NCBI GenBank assembly: GCA_019925095.2
Contig: CM034405.1
Location: 11,542,401 to 11,606,400, forward strand
DNA length: 64,000 bases
Origin: Dendrolimus kikuchii
Lineage: Eukaryota > Arthropoda > Insecta > Lepidoptera > Lasiocampidae
Reading direction: 5' to 3'
The position numbers were made by a program, and so were the translations under genes. Shown here piece after piece: positions 20,983 through 32,305 of the stretch. Below the pieces are notes generated by a model. It was not told the origin of the DNA. It saw nothing but the letters and a program-made list of their open reading frames with translations, and made no database searches. The number at the start of each line of letters is the position of its first letter. Within the stretch, counting starts at the first letter, position 1.

Positions 20983-21430
20983 ATATATAAGTGAATAATT
21001 ATATTTTTATGAGGGTGAAGTGTTAATAGGTGACTTATAATTACGGAAAATTAAACAGTGGACATCGTCCAATAATAATTTAATGAGCTAGCGCTGGATG
21101 AGATCGTAACTATTTAAGAGCTTTAAATTAAAATAAAACTTTCAGTTCTACTCTAATTAATTTAACGTGAGTTATACAATACAACGTTATTATTATTATA
21201 AGTAACATGAGAAATTTACAAAATTTCCATATAAAATGTTATCTCTATAAACCTAAACCTACGACTTTATAAATTATAAACGTGTTGAAAATAACACCTT
21301 TAGAACTTGGTTACAACTTGGTTTGCAACGATTCTAAGAAAAAAATTGTATGCGTGTGCAGTTTACACGCAATAGAAGTGAAACTTCAGAGATTATACTC
21401 ACAGATAAATCTTCTCTTTTTTTATTTTTT
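20983..21430. other. Non-coding DNA with an isolated GAAGTGAAACTTC motif
   Basis: The motif at 21375-21387 equals the end motif of the 11.83-13.39 kb element, but no further homology follows. Nothing else is recognised. Confidence 0.35.
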
Positions 21431-21737
21431 ATTTCAGGAGATCAGCTGACAGGCAGACGGCCCACTTGACGGAAAGCGGTTACCATCGCCTATGGACGTT
21501 TGCAACACCAAAGTTGCTACAAATGCGCTGCTGCTCTCTTAAGGGAGACTGGAACCTGGTCACTAATGCCGGAACACAACTCAAGGTTGTTATGGCGACA
21601 TACTTTAGACCAGGGGTGGTAAGCCATCCAGTCGGGCAAATGCCCTACCACCTGGCTGTGTGTTGTTAAGTCGCCTCTTACGACAGGCCGCCCGGCCGCA
21701 GGAAATTGTATTCTTTCTCCGTTCCTGCACGGATAAA
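21431..21737 (-). mobile_element. Family A repeat, copy 2, full length
   Basis: Closely matches copies at 6140 and 60618 over its full length, including the central hairpin (CCAGGGGTGGTA...CTACCACCTGG). The tail-side end reads TTTATTTCAGG rather than TTTATTGCAGG. Confidence 0.75.
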
Positions 21738-23599
21738 ACTTTTTATCTTGTCTCTAACTTTTTATTAATATAAATATAATTCCTTTCCTAAATCCGTCAA
21801 CATATTATAATTCAAAATTAACTTCTTAAGTATCACTTTAAAATTTTCACTGTTTTAGTCTATGAAATATTATTATCAGTTTTATTTCGGTCTAAATTGG
21901 ACGTGTGTTTAATCATCGGTGTTATTGACTCTTTAATCTGTGCTGCACAACGTAAAACTCGCATCTCATTCTCTCATAGACTTAGTCCTATAGATTTATA
22001 TGTCTATATATATCTTTTTAGTGCCGCTTTTTCGTTTCATCGGGTTTCAAATTACAACGATTGTAAAGAAATTTCACTTCAAAAATATTTTTATTTACTG
22101 AAAAATAACAGTTTGTTTCTTACGAGAATAATAATTGTAACTACACGATTTCAGGTACTATTATAGTAATGTAATATACAAATTACAAGATATTAGACAA
22201 TATAAATATGTACACTGTTTATGATTTTCGTAACAAATATTTCACTATCTACTGATTCACATAAAAGAGTAACGAAGAAACATCATGACGTTTTTGTAAA
22301 ACCTGTCTACTAATGCATACGTTTATGTATATTTTTTTTTCATCACTAAGACAAACATGTGGCACCCACCTTTAATTTTATGAGTTAAAAATACAATTGT
22401 GTAGCGGCATATAAAAACATTTCCTTCGAAACATTAACCAGCCATCCTGAAAATTTCGAGTGTAAAGGCTGCGACTTCCATAGACAGACGAACAAAAGAA
22501 CATAACGAATTTATAAGGCTTCACGTTTTCCATTATACTACGGAAGCTTAAAATAGAAATCAAATTAAAACATTTTCTGCAAAAATATTAAGACGCAATA
22601 AAAATAAGAAAGTTAAGACAATTCAAAAACGTAATAAAATCTGAGGTATACGAAAGCTGTAATACCGTAAAAATATCTGTGACACGAAAATAATAAATTT
22701 ACTACCCATGATAGCAAAGTCGACAATTCATACATACGTAGAGATGCATGGCGCTTGATTGTGCAAAATTTTCACCCCTCTGTGTTTGTGGGATGTATTT
22801 TTTTGGGGAGAAAATATTTTTATCTCGCCCCAGGGAGATAAGTTCTGAGGGAGTTTTATTAACGACTGTTCAGAGCGGGGACCGCAAAGATTAGGCTTTT
22901 CTATCATGTACGAGTTTGCTCACTTATGTCAGTCGTTCCGGTTTTAGATACGTGGGGGAATTGTTTCGTAACAGCATCACTTAGCCGCATTTATAATGTT
23001 TTTCCAAAATATATTGCTCGCTCTGCTTTCTTTGTGGGAGAAATGAGCGCGTGAAATTTATGAGCGAGCAATAAACGTGTGTGATTTAAGTCAAGATTTA
23101 TTTTATGATTTTGCGACGTGTGCGCTGTTTGATTAATTTAATTTATTGTAGGTTTGAGACGGAAACTAAATTGAAAATAAAAGGGTGTTTTTTTATAGCG
23201 AAGCTGGCAAATGGACGGATAACTCATGTAGAGGGGCCCAACTCTGCTATTACTGGCTCGCCAAAATCGCCGGACACTATCGTCTCAATCGTAATTTTGC
23301 CTGATTTGGGTATTCTGTTAATTCAAACAGCGTGCCCGCGGCCGGTCACCCGATCTTTATAAATATTTATAAGCGATTATTTGCGCTATAAATTTTTAAT
23401 ATTTTGATAGTTTTCAACATTTATTTCACCTAACGCCATTTATGCTTGTGGTAATATAATTTTTTTCTACTATTATCTCTTCGCGACGATATTGAGATGT
23501 TATGGATTTAATAGAATACGAAATTTTGATATTATCGCAATGGTATTGTACTTTGAATATCTTCGCAACGCCAAGATACTGAAACAGCAGAATTGAGTC
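21738..23599. other. Non-coding DNA, no feature recognised
   Basis: No gene is supported. A moderately GC-rich stretch at 22750-23030 (ATCTCGCCCCAGGGAGAT palindrome near 22835) and a patch at 23190-23350 match nothing I know. Confidence 0.4.
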
Positions 23600-23842
23600 C
23601 CTGGAAAGTGGTTGCCGTCACCCAAAGCAGTTTTCAACACTAGGTGCCAGGCCACCGTGTTGCTAGCCTTTAAGACAGTAAAGAAGGGATGAAATAGGAA
23701 GGATGGGATATGTGGATAAAGGGATAGGATGGGAGAATCAAACAGGAAGAATAGGAAATGGAACAGACAGAAGTGAGATAGGGGGAAGTGGGTCATCGGA
23801 ACTCTCACTCGTCGCACGAAACGCGATTAGCTCAAGGCTAAC
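23600..23842 (-). mobile_element. Family B LINE-tail repeat, copy 1
   Basis: Contains GGAAAGTGGTTGCCGTCAC, then AACACTAGGTGCCAGGCCAC, a purine-rich stretch GGATGGGATATGTGGATAAA, and GTCATCGGAACTCTCACTCG with CGAAACGCGATTAGCTCAAG at the far end. These blocks recur in the same order at 56632-56836. It is the 3' UTR of the LINE seen at 24672-25195. Confidence 0.65.
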
Positions 23843-23945
23843 AGATTTTTTTTCTTAATTTCTCCTCCTTCCAGACAAACACGATCTGTCACGGTATTAA
23901 TTTTTTTTAAATATCTATATTTTTGTATCTTTTCTGTCATTTTTT

Positions 23946-24475
23946 AACCGACTTCAAAAAAAGGAGGAGGTTCTCAATTCGTCGGGATGTTTTTTTTTTG
24001 TTTTTTTTTTATGTATGTTCACCGATTACTCCGAGATTTATGATCCTATTTAAGTGATTCTTTTTTTGTTCGACGCAAAATAGCTTCCATTTGGTCCCCT
24101 AAAAATTTGACATAGTTTGGCTCAGTAGTTTTCATTTTATGAACATTTTTTATGAAATTTTTTCCATTCCGTTCCATATGTACACCGATTACGCTGAGAT
24201 TTATGATCCGATTTACGTGATTCTTATTTAGTTTAATGCGGAATAGTTGCCATTTGGTCCCCTAAAAATTTAACATAGTTTGGCCCAGTAGTTTTCATTT
24301 ACGAACATTTTTTTGTTCCCGTTTCTTGGGACCTATATTTTTTAAGGAGCGCGGCACCTTTCGTAGGTCTACCCATACATAGCTAGACACTAAAAAGTAA
24401 CAAATAACTTATTTCTAAAGCTATTATTATTAATATATATTATCTAAAACATCTTTTTAGTTTTTGAAGTCGGTT
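23946..24475. mobile_element. MITE-like element with AACCGACTTCAAAA inverted ends
   Basis: The left end AACCGACTTCAAAAAAAGG mirrors the right end TTTTTGAAGTCGGTT. The interior has two tandem units of about 150 bp (24010-24170 and 24179-24316), each with ACCGATTAC.C.GAGATTTAT, CCATTTGGTCCCCTAAAAAT and CAGTAGTTTTCATTT. Non-coding. I recognise this as a common lepidopteran repeat of unknown superfamily. A second, larger copy in opposite orientation is at 42839-44303. Confidence 0.82.
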
Positions 24476-24671
24476 TTTTTAAACGAAGTTTTTTTATTTT
24501 ATATTTGTTTTTTCTTTTTGCTCGAGGTTAACCGTTTAACGCCCATATTATGTGTGTTCTCTATTTTATTATGGGGATTCTGGAGTCATTTTTGCCAAAA
24601 CGGAACTCTTATAAAGTCGACATGTTATGGGTTTCTATGTATTGAATTTAGCACAGATACGTGTTTTTTTA

Positions 24672-25195
24672 ATTGCCTAAAGCAAGCAAACAAGTAGACA
24701 CCCCACCTGATGGAAAGTGGTTACCGTTGCCAAAGGACGTTTGCAACACCAGGGGTGTCGCCAACGCGTTTCCGACCACTATGAAATTTTATAACGCCCT
24801 TCTTAAAGAACCCCATCTCATAATGCAAAAGGAAACCCACGCCAGGAAGTTCCCTCCCGATCATTATTGTACACGGAATAAATGTTCTAAAGAACCGTTG
24901 CTTAGTTGAGCGTGGGAACTCAAGGAAATGGGGGTGAATATCCCGTCGCTGGCGAGCGGTGCCGTTGTAAAAGTGAGGCGTTGGCACCAGATCAAAGTGT
25001 TCCTCGGAATACTCCCCGTTATATAGGCGGTAAAATACGCAGAGGGACGCAGTCTCTTCGATGGCTAAGCGATTCTAAACCCCCTGTTAGTTTGCGATCA
25101 ACGATGCCAACGGCGCGAAGCTGGATGGACTCGAAGGGGTCAGTCTGGTGCGAGTTGTATATGCCGCTACACAATCGTGGATAGAAGTAGTGAAA
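24672..25195 (-). pseudogene. LINE reverse-transcriptase C-terminus plus 3' UTR (family B parent)
   Basis: Minus-strand frames from about 25195 leftwards give FESIQLRAVGIVD, SLSHRRDCVPL, HRSPATG and HRRDIHPHFLEFPRSTKQR-type sequence. These are followed by FRTFIPCTIMIGRELP and YEMGFFKKGVIKFHSGRKR. That order is the conserved C-terminal tail of a large arthropod LINE group. Frames change several times. The 3' end is the family B tail at 24672-24780, ending near GCAATTAAAAAAAC. Truncated at the 5' side and inactive. Confidence 0.75.
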
Positions 25196-26267
25196 GCCAT
25201 TATACGTGTGAGGTAAAGATCGTTGCAGTCTTGAAAAATTATAAAATTATTCTTTAAATCCTTCTTTATGTCAATGTGTGCGGAAATATTAGCTTTTAAG
25301 ACTTTAAAGTTGAAAAAGTTCCGAAAATAATTAAGAATACAAGTGGGTTAAATACTAGTTTGTTACAGATAAATTACTTTCAATTGAATCTTTTTAGGGT
25401 TGTTTGATCAAGCAAATAGCAGGCTTTGTTTAGCTCTACGGAATCGTTCATTGTGCGGAAAATAACACTCATTTGGCCGATTTTTTATTTTTCTCAATAC
25501 TTAAAATTATTTATTGCACATAATTATAAAACAAAGTTACAATGCTTTACGTTCATAATGAACTTAAAAGGGTATCAGCATTTATTGTGACAAGCACATC
25601 GATTTATTCTACGAACAATTTTGAATGTAACAAATACGCCCAAAGTGTAATATAGCATTTTTTGTCCATATATTTTAAGTTCAATTTGAATATGGTGTCG
25701 TCTTTCATATTTTAATGGCCACTGAATTTAGGCTTGAATTGAACAGATTATGTTTAGTACATGGTAAAAATGAGTTTATTTTTATAGTCAAATTTAAATG
25801 CGTAGTTTTGCACATAATTTAGTCTTTTCGAAATATTGAGGGTATTTTTGTACGAATTTGTAAAGGTCTAGTATTTTTTTAATCCACTACTCAGCCCGTG
25901 TAGAAATTCTATACGTAATCGCCATGAAACAACACCGTGCAAGCTCGTTTGTCACAAGGCCTAATAGAGGTTTTTGCTTAATGCCCCTATTCTTTTCATG
26001 TCGGTTTTTGCCTGCCTCCGCTTATTTGTTCCCCTGGGCGATATTTCGTTCAAATAGAGATCCTTGTCGTTAATTAGCTGGGAACTATTTAACAATGTGT
26101 AGTTTGTGTGGTTTCCTGTTTGTAAAGTGGATAACATTGTTATTTTTATATTTAATATTAGTTGCATAATTTATTTGTTTTGGTTTCTTTTATGCTGAAT
26201 TTGTAAAGAAATTATGAGAAATGTAAAAAAAAGTCCGTGGAAGATATACAAACGTATACGTGGTATA
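25196..26267. other. Non-coding DNA, no feature recognised
   Basis: AT-rich DNA without supportable coding sequence or repeat family. Confidence 0.35.
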
Positions 26268-26563
26268 CGTGAAAGAATACAGTTTCCTGCGGCCGCGTGG
26301 CCGTGGCTGCCTCTTACGAGGCGTCAAAACAACCCACAGGCAGGTGATATGGTATTTGCCCGTCCTGATAGCTACCACCCCTGGTCTAGAGTATGCCGCC
26401 ATAACAACCTTGAATTGTGTTCCGGCATTAGTGACCTAGGACTTTAGAGAGCAGCAGCACATCGATAGCACTTTTGGTGTTACAAATGTCCATAGGCGAT
26501 GGTAACCACTTCTTATAAGGTGAGCCGTCTCCCTGTGGGTTGAACTAATGCAATAAAAAAAAA
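26268..26563 (+). mobile_element. Family A repeat, copy 3
   Basis: Sense on the plus strand: GAAAGAATACAGTTTCCTGC at the left and a CAATAAAAAAAAAA tail at the right. More diverged than the copies near 60 kb, so older. Confidence 0.7.
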
Positions 26564-27671
26564 ATATATATATGTTTGATTAGATTTAAGACTAGTTTTT
26601 AAACTAGCTGCGTTCAATACTTTGTTAGCGCAAGACTTGAATTTTATATTCCTAGTTTATGAATCCGCCAAGATGTCGAAATTAAACACACATGATAATT
26701 TTGAATAAAATCCCTATTTTGATTCCTAAAATTGACCTTGAAATCCATTGAGCCATTTTGGATTGTATTTTACACTCACTTTCAGATCGATACCTGCTAA
26801 TATTAAATAGGAATAAACTATCTATACATTGTTTTTCCTGAGAAGATCATTTTCATACATTACAAACAGGATTTTTGACAGAATGAACACTATTTAATTA
26901 TGTTTAAATGTAGACAACTTAAGTTTAGCTAAAGTTAGATATTACAGTAGAAAGCTTTATATTAATCATCTAAAGACAACATTTATTTAAAATTGTATCC
27001 AAATAATTTATTGTAAGAAAAAATAAAGCATACCACATAAATAAGAACACATGAATTAAAATACTATATTACTAAAATTTAATATAAAACGAGAGAAGAT
27101 AACTATCCCTGACCATATTAGGGGAGAATGGGAGTGAATGAATGAGAGCTGCAATGAAAAAGATATGGCGATTACATACGCGCGGTCCCTATTTGCCTAG
27201 CCACTTTTCTGCTTGTTGCCGTGGAAAGCAGTATAATGTAAACGCGGCATAAGATAAAGAACCTCGAAATTAGAACAAAAAAACAGAAACTGGCTATTTT
27301 GACTTTTGTAAATATAGCAATAGGCACAATTTTGCTTCAAAACATTGACGGAAATTACGTGTGTAAAGGGTAAAGATTTTTTCTGATTAAATTACCGTCG
27401 GTAATAGCGTTTGCGGAAAAACTATTTAAGGTTCAGAGCCCGCATCTCCCGTGAGACTTGTAGGGTTGAGCCGAGAGGTTACGATTCGGTTTATTACAAA
27501 GCCGAATATGAATTCGTATTCAAATCGTTTTAATAGTCGTTTGTATTACTACTGTTCCTCATGATAATGCTTGGAGTCAGTCGAGTGATGACCACAAGAA
27601 ATTATATTTTTCAAGGGTCACTAACATTTGTTTGTATAATCTGTTATCTTTTTATCACCTGAAAATATTAA
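26564..27671. other. Non-coding DNA, no feature recognised
   Basis: AT-rich DNA. No gene, repeat family or RNA recognised. Confidence 0.35.
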
Positions 27672-27805
27672 AACCATAAATCTGTCATTGTTGGACTCGG
27701 GCCTCTCTATTTAAGAGAAATGCTATAATTTCGATGTACAAGTTTTCTTACGATGTTTTTTCCTTTCATAATCGGCACGTAGTAATTGTAAAAATACGTA
27801 TATTA
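27672..27805. repeat. Dispersed repeat (GCTGGGCTCGGGCC type), copy 2
   Basis: Aligns loosely to 17745-17920: CATTGTTGGACTCGGGCCTC, TTTCGATGTACAAG, CTTACGATGTTTTTTCCTTTC, GCACGTAGTAATTGTAA. Degraded and non-coding. Confidence 0.6.
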
Positions 27806-29057
27806 GGTTATAAAATTAGCCTAAGCGGATGTGCTTGGCACTAAACTACCTCGACTGAATAATAATATGTATTAGGTATATAATGTTACAGTTATTTAGT
27901 AGCATAGTTGTCCTTGTCATGTTTCCGTTTAAAGTTAAATTAATTTTGTTATGTACCCTCTTATTTCTAAACGATACAATCGGCCATTTCCTTAATTAAA
28001 TAATAATGTTATTATATTTTTATTTATTCGGTGATTAGCGCTTGTTTTGTATAGAGTAAGTAGTTCTCTATAATTTAGCATAATTTTATTTAGGAGTGTT
28101 CTTCTCTAATATGTAGTGATGGGTGCAGATTATAATTTAAAATCTCTCAATTGTATATAGACGGTATTCACTACATTTTGTTTTCATGTTGGCAGACGCT
28201 TTAGATTTATACTGTGTTTAGTTTATTTTATTACATGTAAAACTTTAAGTATAATGTTTTATATAATATCTGGTATAAAATATTAACTGTAATTTCCAAA
28301 CAGTAATGTATTAAATTCTTTTCATTCATAACACTGTAATTAAAATAGTTTATCAATGACTTCAATCCACTATCGGTTGTGCCAATTGCTAAGTTTCATA
28401 TACTGTAAAATTGGAGGGATGTCGAGGTGTTCTAAAAACGCTTGTCGAGTGTTCAAAGTTAGTGTATGTAATATGTTAAAACCGTAAGGTTCTCTGATTA
28501 TAAAGTATTGTGACCAGTTGCCGTTCTTTTACTACCATAAATACTTCTGAGTTGTTGCAAGTATTACAATAATGGTAAAATATTTTTATAAAAACAATTA
28601 TTATTGTAATTTGTGCCGAAAACCTTTTTTGTATGCCGAATATAGTTGTTCAATACAACGCTCGACCCATAGTGGCCAAGCTGCTAAGTAATGGTAGCAC
28701 CGAAAATTACCGCTGCGTGCCTAATACCCTCGAGACCCAGGTGGCATAACAGAGGGGAGAGGCTTAAACGATTCCCTACCCCTCGACTGGTAATAAAGCC
28801 TAGTTTTACGGCGAAAGCACCGCAGTAAACTGCCTAAGCTTATTCAGTAAACAACTGACTCATCTAAGCAATTAAAACTACTGAATATTTCAGTTAACAC
28901 TCCTTATAACAATATTTTATGAATTGTGTTAAAGATGAACACCTTAGGCGCTTTGACTAACTTCTACTAAAGCTGAACATCTTTCAGGTAATTTAATATT
29001 TAAGTACATAAGGTTTGGTTGTTAAAATTAATTTTCTTTTATGGTAATAATAACATA
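27806..29057. other. Non-coding DNA, no feature recognised
   Basis: A GC-richer patch at 28650-28830 (CTCGAGACCCAGGTGGCATA) is unlike its surroundings but matches nothing I can name. Confidence 0.35.
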
Positions 29058-29296
29058 TCTATACTAATACTATAAAGCTGAAGAGTTTGTTTGTTTGTTT
29101 AAACGCGCTAATCTCAGGAACCGCGGGTCCGATTTAAAAATTCTTTCAGTGTTGGATAGCCCATTTATCGAGGAAGGCTATAGGCTATATATCATCACGC
29201 TAAGATCAATAGGAGCGGAGCACCAATGAAAAATGTTTCAAAATCGGAGAGTTTTGAAAGCGAATTCCACGCGGACGACTTCGCGGGCACAGCTAG
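29058..29296 (+). mobile_element. Helitron-like (LEP1-type) element, complete ends
   Basis: Runs from TCTATACTAATACTATAAAG to GCGGGCACAGCTAG, flanked by A on the left and T on the right, the A|T insertion site expected of Helitrons. The body holds AACCGCGGGTCCGATTTAAA and TCCACGCGGACGACTTCGCG. 239 bp, non-coding. Confidence 0.78.
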
Positions 29297-29314
29297 TAAT
29301 ATATATAACTGCAG

Positions 29315-29935
29315 GGGGGCTTGGTGGCGAAGCCTTAGGTGAGTAGCGACACCTCGTACCTGACTCCGGGGGCCAAGGTAAGGCCCCCGCCTCCGTGCTC
29401 GTCTTACCCTGCCGGCACGGAGAGGAGATCGCTAGAGCTAAGGCTCAAGCTCCAGGGGTGGAAGTGATAAATGGCCTAACGTCGGAAGTAGCTTCGGTGA
29501 ACCTGCAGTCCACCTCTCGACACCCCTTAGCCACTCACACCCATGTTGCCCCTGCCTTCTATGGCATTTTTTGGGGCCCAAGCAGTGAGTGGCGAATCAC
29601 CGTCTGCTCATTTTTCCATCTTCCCCGAACATTGCGACGGGCAGACGCCAGAGTCCCCATATTTCCAGACCCCTAGTACCACTAGCGGTTAACCCCAATA
29701 GCCCAGTACTTTTTGTCCTCATTTCCCACAATAGTCCTACACTGGCCGGGGCTTGTCCTTGGGTGCATTACTATATGGTGTAGTCAGGGATAATCGCCGG
29801 TCAGTGTCACGCCACATTTACTTTAAATTTGTCAAGGGGCCTCTACGTGTTGGCCTTCCCATGGCCCCACGCAAGCCCTCCAAATGTCCGGGCCATTTTT
29901 ATGGGTCGTGGTCTATAAAGACATACATGATAATA
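29315..29935 (+). repeat. LINE-tail-like repeat (GTGGCGAAGCCTTAGG family), copy 2
   Basis: The longer copy of the family at 14980-15512. It includes a GC-rich block (GGGGGCCAAGGTAAGGCCCC hairpin at about 29368) missing from copy 1, and ends in a TAATATA simple tail. It follows the Helitron relic almost directly. Several open frames exist but differ between copies. Confidence 0.7.
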
Positions 29936-29966
29936 TATAATATAATATATAATAAGAGGAAAAATT

Positions 29967-30136
29967 TGCATTTTTGTATGTTTGTAACGAATATACTCAA
30001 AAACTACTGGACCAATTTCAAAAATTGTTTCACCATTAAAATGCTACTTTATCCGTGAGTAACATCTTAGACTATATTTAATTTAAATAATCGGGTTCTA
30101 AATTTTTTTCAAGGCTGAATCTGTTGGGACATCTAG
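29967..30136 (+). mobile_element. Helitron-like relic
   Basis: Contains TGTATGTTTGTAACGAATA, CTCAAAAACTACTGGACCAA and AATCGGGTTCTAAATTTTT, and ends GACATCTAGT. Classic LEP1-type blocks; the 5' end is missing. Confidence 0.7.
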
Positions 30137-30424
30137 TAATAATATATTTCTTGACATGTTACAAACATAATAAATTCTAAATTAAATTAATTAGCCAAGG
30201 AAGTTTGTATGTCTGTGCAGGTACAGTGATGGCTGGATCTTACTATTGCAGTAATTCACTAGTCTTAACATTCATAGATAATTGACGATACTTGTATGAA
30301 GCTTATCTCTAATTTTACACCGTAGTAAGATAAATTAAGTTTTAGTAAGATATGGGAAGCGGCCATGAAAGATTTTGTACCAGTGACAAACATCATTGGT
30401 TTTTATCATTTGGCTATATTATAT

Positions 30425-30590
30425 ACTAGAGGTCCCGGCAGATGTTGTCCTGCCCAGAAAACATAAAATTCTAGGACCTGATCCCAACGCCACCTACTGG
30501 TTCTAATTGTACTTAAACACAAAAAAGTCATCAAAATCGGTACAGTCGTTCTCAAGTTATACGTGTATATACATTTCTACGATTCATTTT
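30425..30590 (-). mobile_element. Helitron-like relic
   Basis: Starts ACTAGAGGTCCCGGCAGATG, the reverse of the family's 3' end, and continues CCAACGCCACCTACTGG and AAGTCATCAAAATCGGT. The rest decays into AT-rich DNA. Confidence 0.65.
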
Positions 30591-31504
30591 TATGTATATA
30601 TTATTAAAAGTCTTTAATCTTTCATACAATAAATCTGTAAAGTAATAGGATTTTTATGCGTTTAAAAATTTGTAAAAAAAAATCACGGGGACTATGTAAT
30701 AATTATAATCAACATCCATGCAACTTTTACTTTTTTTTCAATATTTTTATCATTAATGTTTATAACAATCCTATTAATAGTTGGCCCACTGTGATATCAA
30801 ACGGAATCGCTTATAAATCTTTGTATTGTTGTTTTGATTCTTTAAGCCGCTATTAGCTTCAATATCCATTATATAAATAAAGTATAACGAGAAAATATCT
30901 GTTTTTCTGGAAAATTTAGATATAGTTTCTCTTTGGAATATATATAAGATTGATAAAAATTATCTTAGATTAGATTCGAAGCGGATGTTTCGTGAAGAAG
31001 TTTATTGATTTAAGTCAGATTATAAGCTGAATTTCAAGTGTTTGTAAGTAGGTTTCATAAATTATAAATTAAACTATACTAAAAATGAAATTATAAGCGT
31101 ATTAAAGACTATGTACAAAGTCGCTGACAAGGGTTTTTTTGGTTCATTCAATTCCAAAAGGATATTATAATTAATATACTGAATAAAATTACATGTATGA
31201 AATAAAACAGTTTGAAATTTGTTATTAGAAATATTAATTTATTATCAGAGAATTATTATAACTTTGTTTCAAGTGCACGAATTATCGGATAAAAACAAAC
31301 TTACTGTTACATTTACGTATTTGCACGAATGCAATAATGTTAATCCCAGATAACTTCATAGAAATTGCAAACGATAGAGTATCGAGTCGAGCGAGTCTGT
31401 TAATGCAACGAAGTTCTGTTAAGTCAATTCGATGTGGTTGTACACCGTACCGGCTGCCATTAGGTGTTAATACCTACATCTAGAAATGCGGTTCGTCCAT
31501 TTGT
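30591..31504. other. Non-coding DNA, no feature recognised
   Basis: AT-rich DNA with no supportable feature. Confidence 0.35.
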
Positions 31505-31590
31505 CTGCCAACTAGGGCTGCCACCTTAGCGCTTTCGGCGCTGGACCTAGCACTTTTTAGTTACTTAACTCCCATTTTTAATTCTCAATA
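31505..31590 (-). repeat. Short relic related to the hairpin-ended element
   Basis: TTAGCGCTTTCGGCGCTGG, then TAGCACTTTTTAGTTACTTA and a pyrimidine-rich run, resemble copy 2's 50020-50085 (AGCGCTTTCGGAGCT, AGCGCTTTTTAGGGCAACT). Only this block of the body is present. Confidence 0.5.
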
Positions 31591-31619
31591 TAACTTAATA
31601 TCTAATTGGTTATGGACAC

Positions 31620-32120
31620 TAGCTCTCTGATTACCTTAAGGGAGATGATTCAGCTTTTTTCAACAATTCTTTTATCGTCAAAGCTATAAAGTTTTGGAAC
31701 GCGCTGCCAGTTGCTATTAGACAAGCAAAATCGCTACCGATATATAAAACGATGATCAGAAAATATTACCTGTTCTTGGAATATTATATAATATTTATAT
31801 TTATATAATATTAAAATGTACGTACATATATATATTTATCTATAAACTTTTATATATTTTTGTCGATATGTATTTGTATGTATCTTTTTCTGAATACGTA
31901 TACGAGTGTACTGTTTTATGTCTTTTTATATACTTAAATTAAAATGTTTTTTACAGAAACTATATTCCACTGCAAATATGTTCTTGAAGATCATTCATTA
32001 AGTCTACTTGTTATTCTATGTCTGCCTATTCTATATCATACACCGCTTCGCAACGTGTTTTCAGTGTTTAAGGAGAAGCAGTAAGAAACTTCTCAGCAAC
32101 AAATATGTTTGTTATGTATA
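31620..32120 (+). pseudogene. LINE ORF2 C-terminus and 3' UTR fragment
   Basis: Plus-strand frame gives SFIVKAIKFWNALPVAIRQA then KSLPIYKTMIRKYY. It closely parallels the end of the intact ORF2 (SFAVQAVRLWNSLPFPIRQA, KSMTTFKRMV). A 3' UTR follows with ACCGCTTCGCAACGTGTT and AAGAAACTTCTCAGCAACAA. 5'-truncated copy of a related LINE. Confidence 0.75.
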
Positions 32121-32249
32121 TTAAGTGTATATCTATTTAAAATATAAAACCTCTGTATATACTGCATTTATACATTTATTACTAGAATGTAAAAAATTGT
32201 ACTATGTGTTATGTATACCACCATCGTCATCATAATCTCAATTCATTCC

Positions 32250-32305
32250 TGGGGTTGTCTAGAAGAGGTCGCTTTTTAGCGATAAGACCGCCCTTTGTGC
32301 ATAAT
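32250..32305 (+). repeat. LINE 3'-tail fragment (GCGATAAGACCGCC type)
   Basis: GAAGAGGTCGCTTTTTAGCG followed by ATAAGACCGCCCTTTGTGC is the plus-strand relative of the fragment at 940-1016. Confidence 0.5.
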
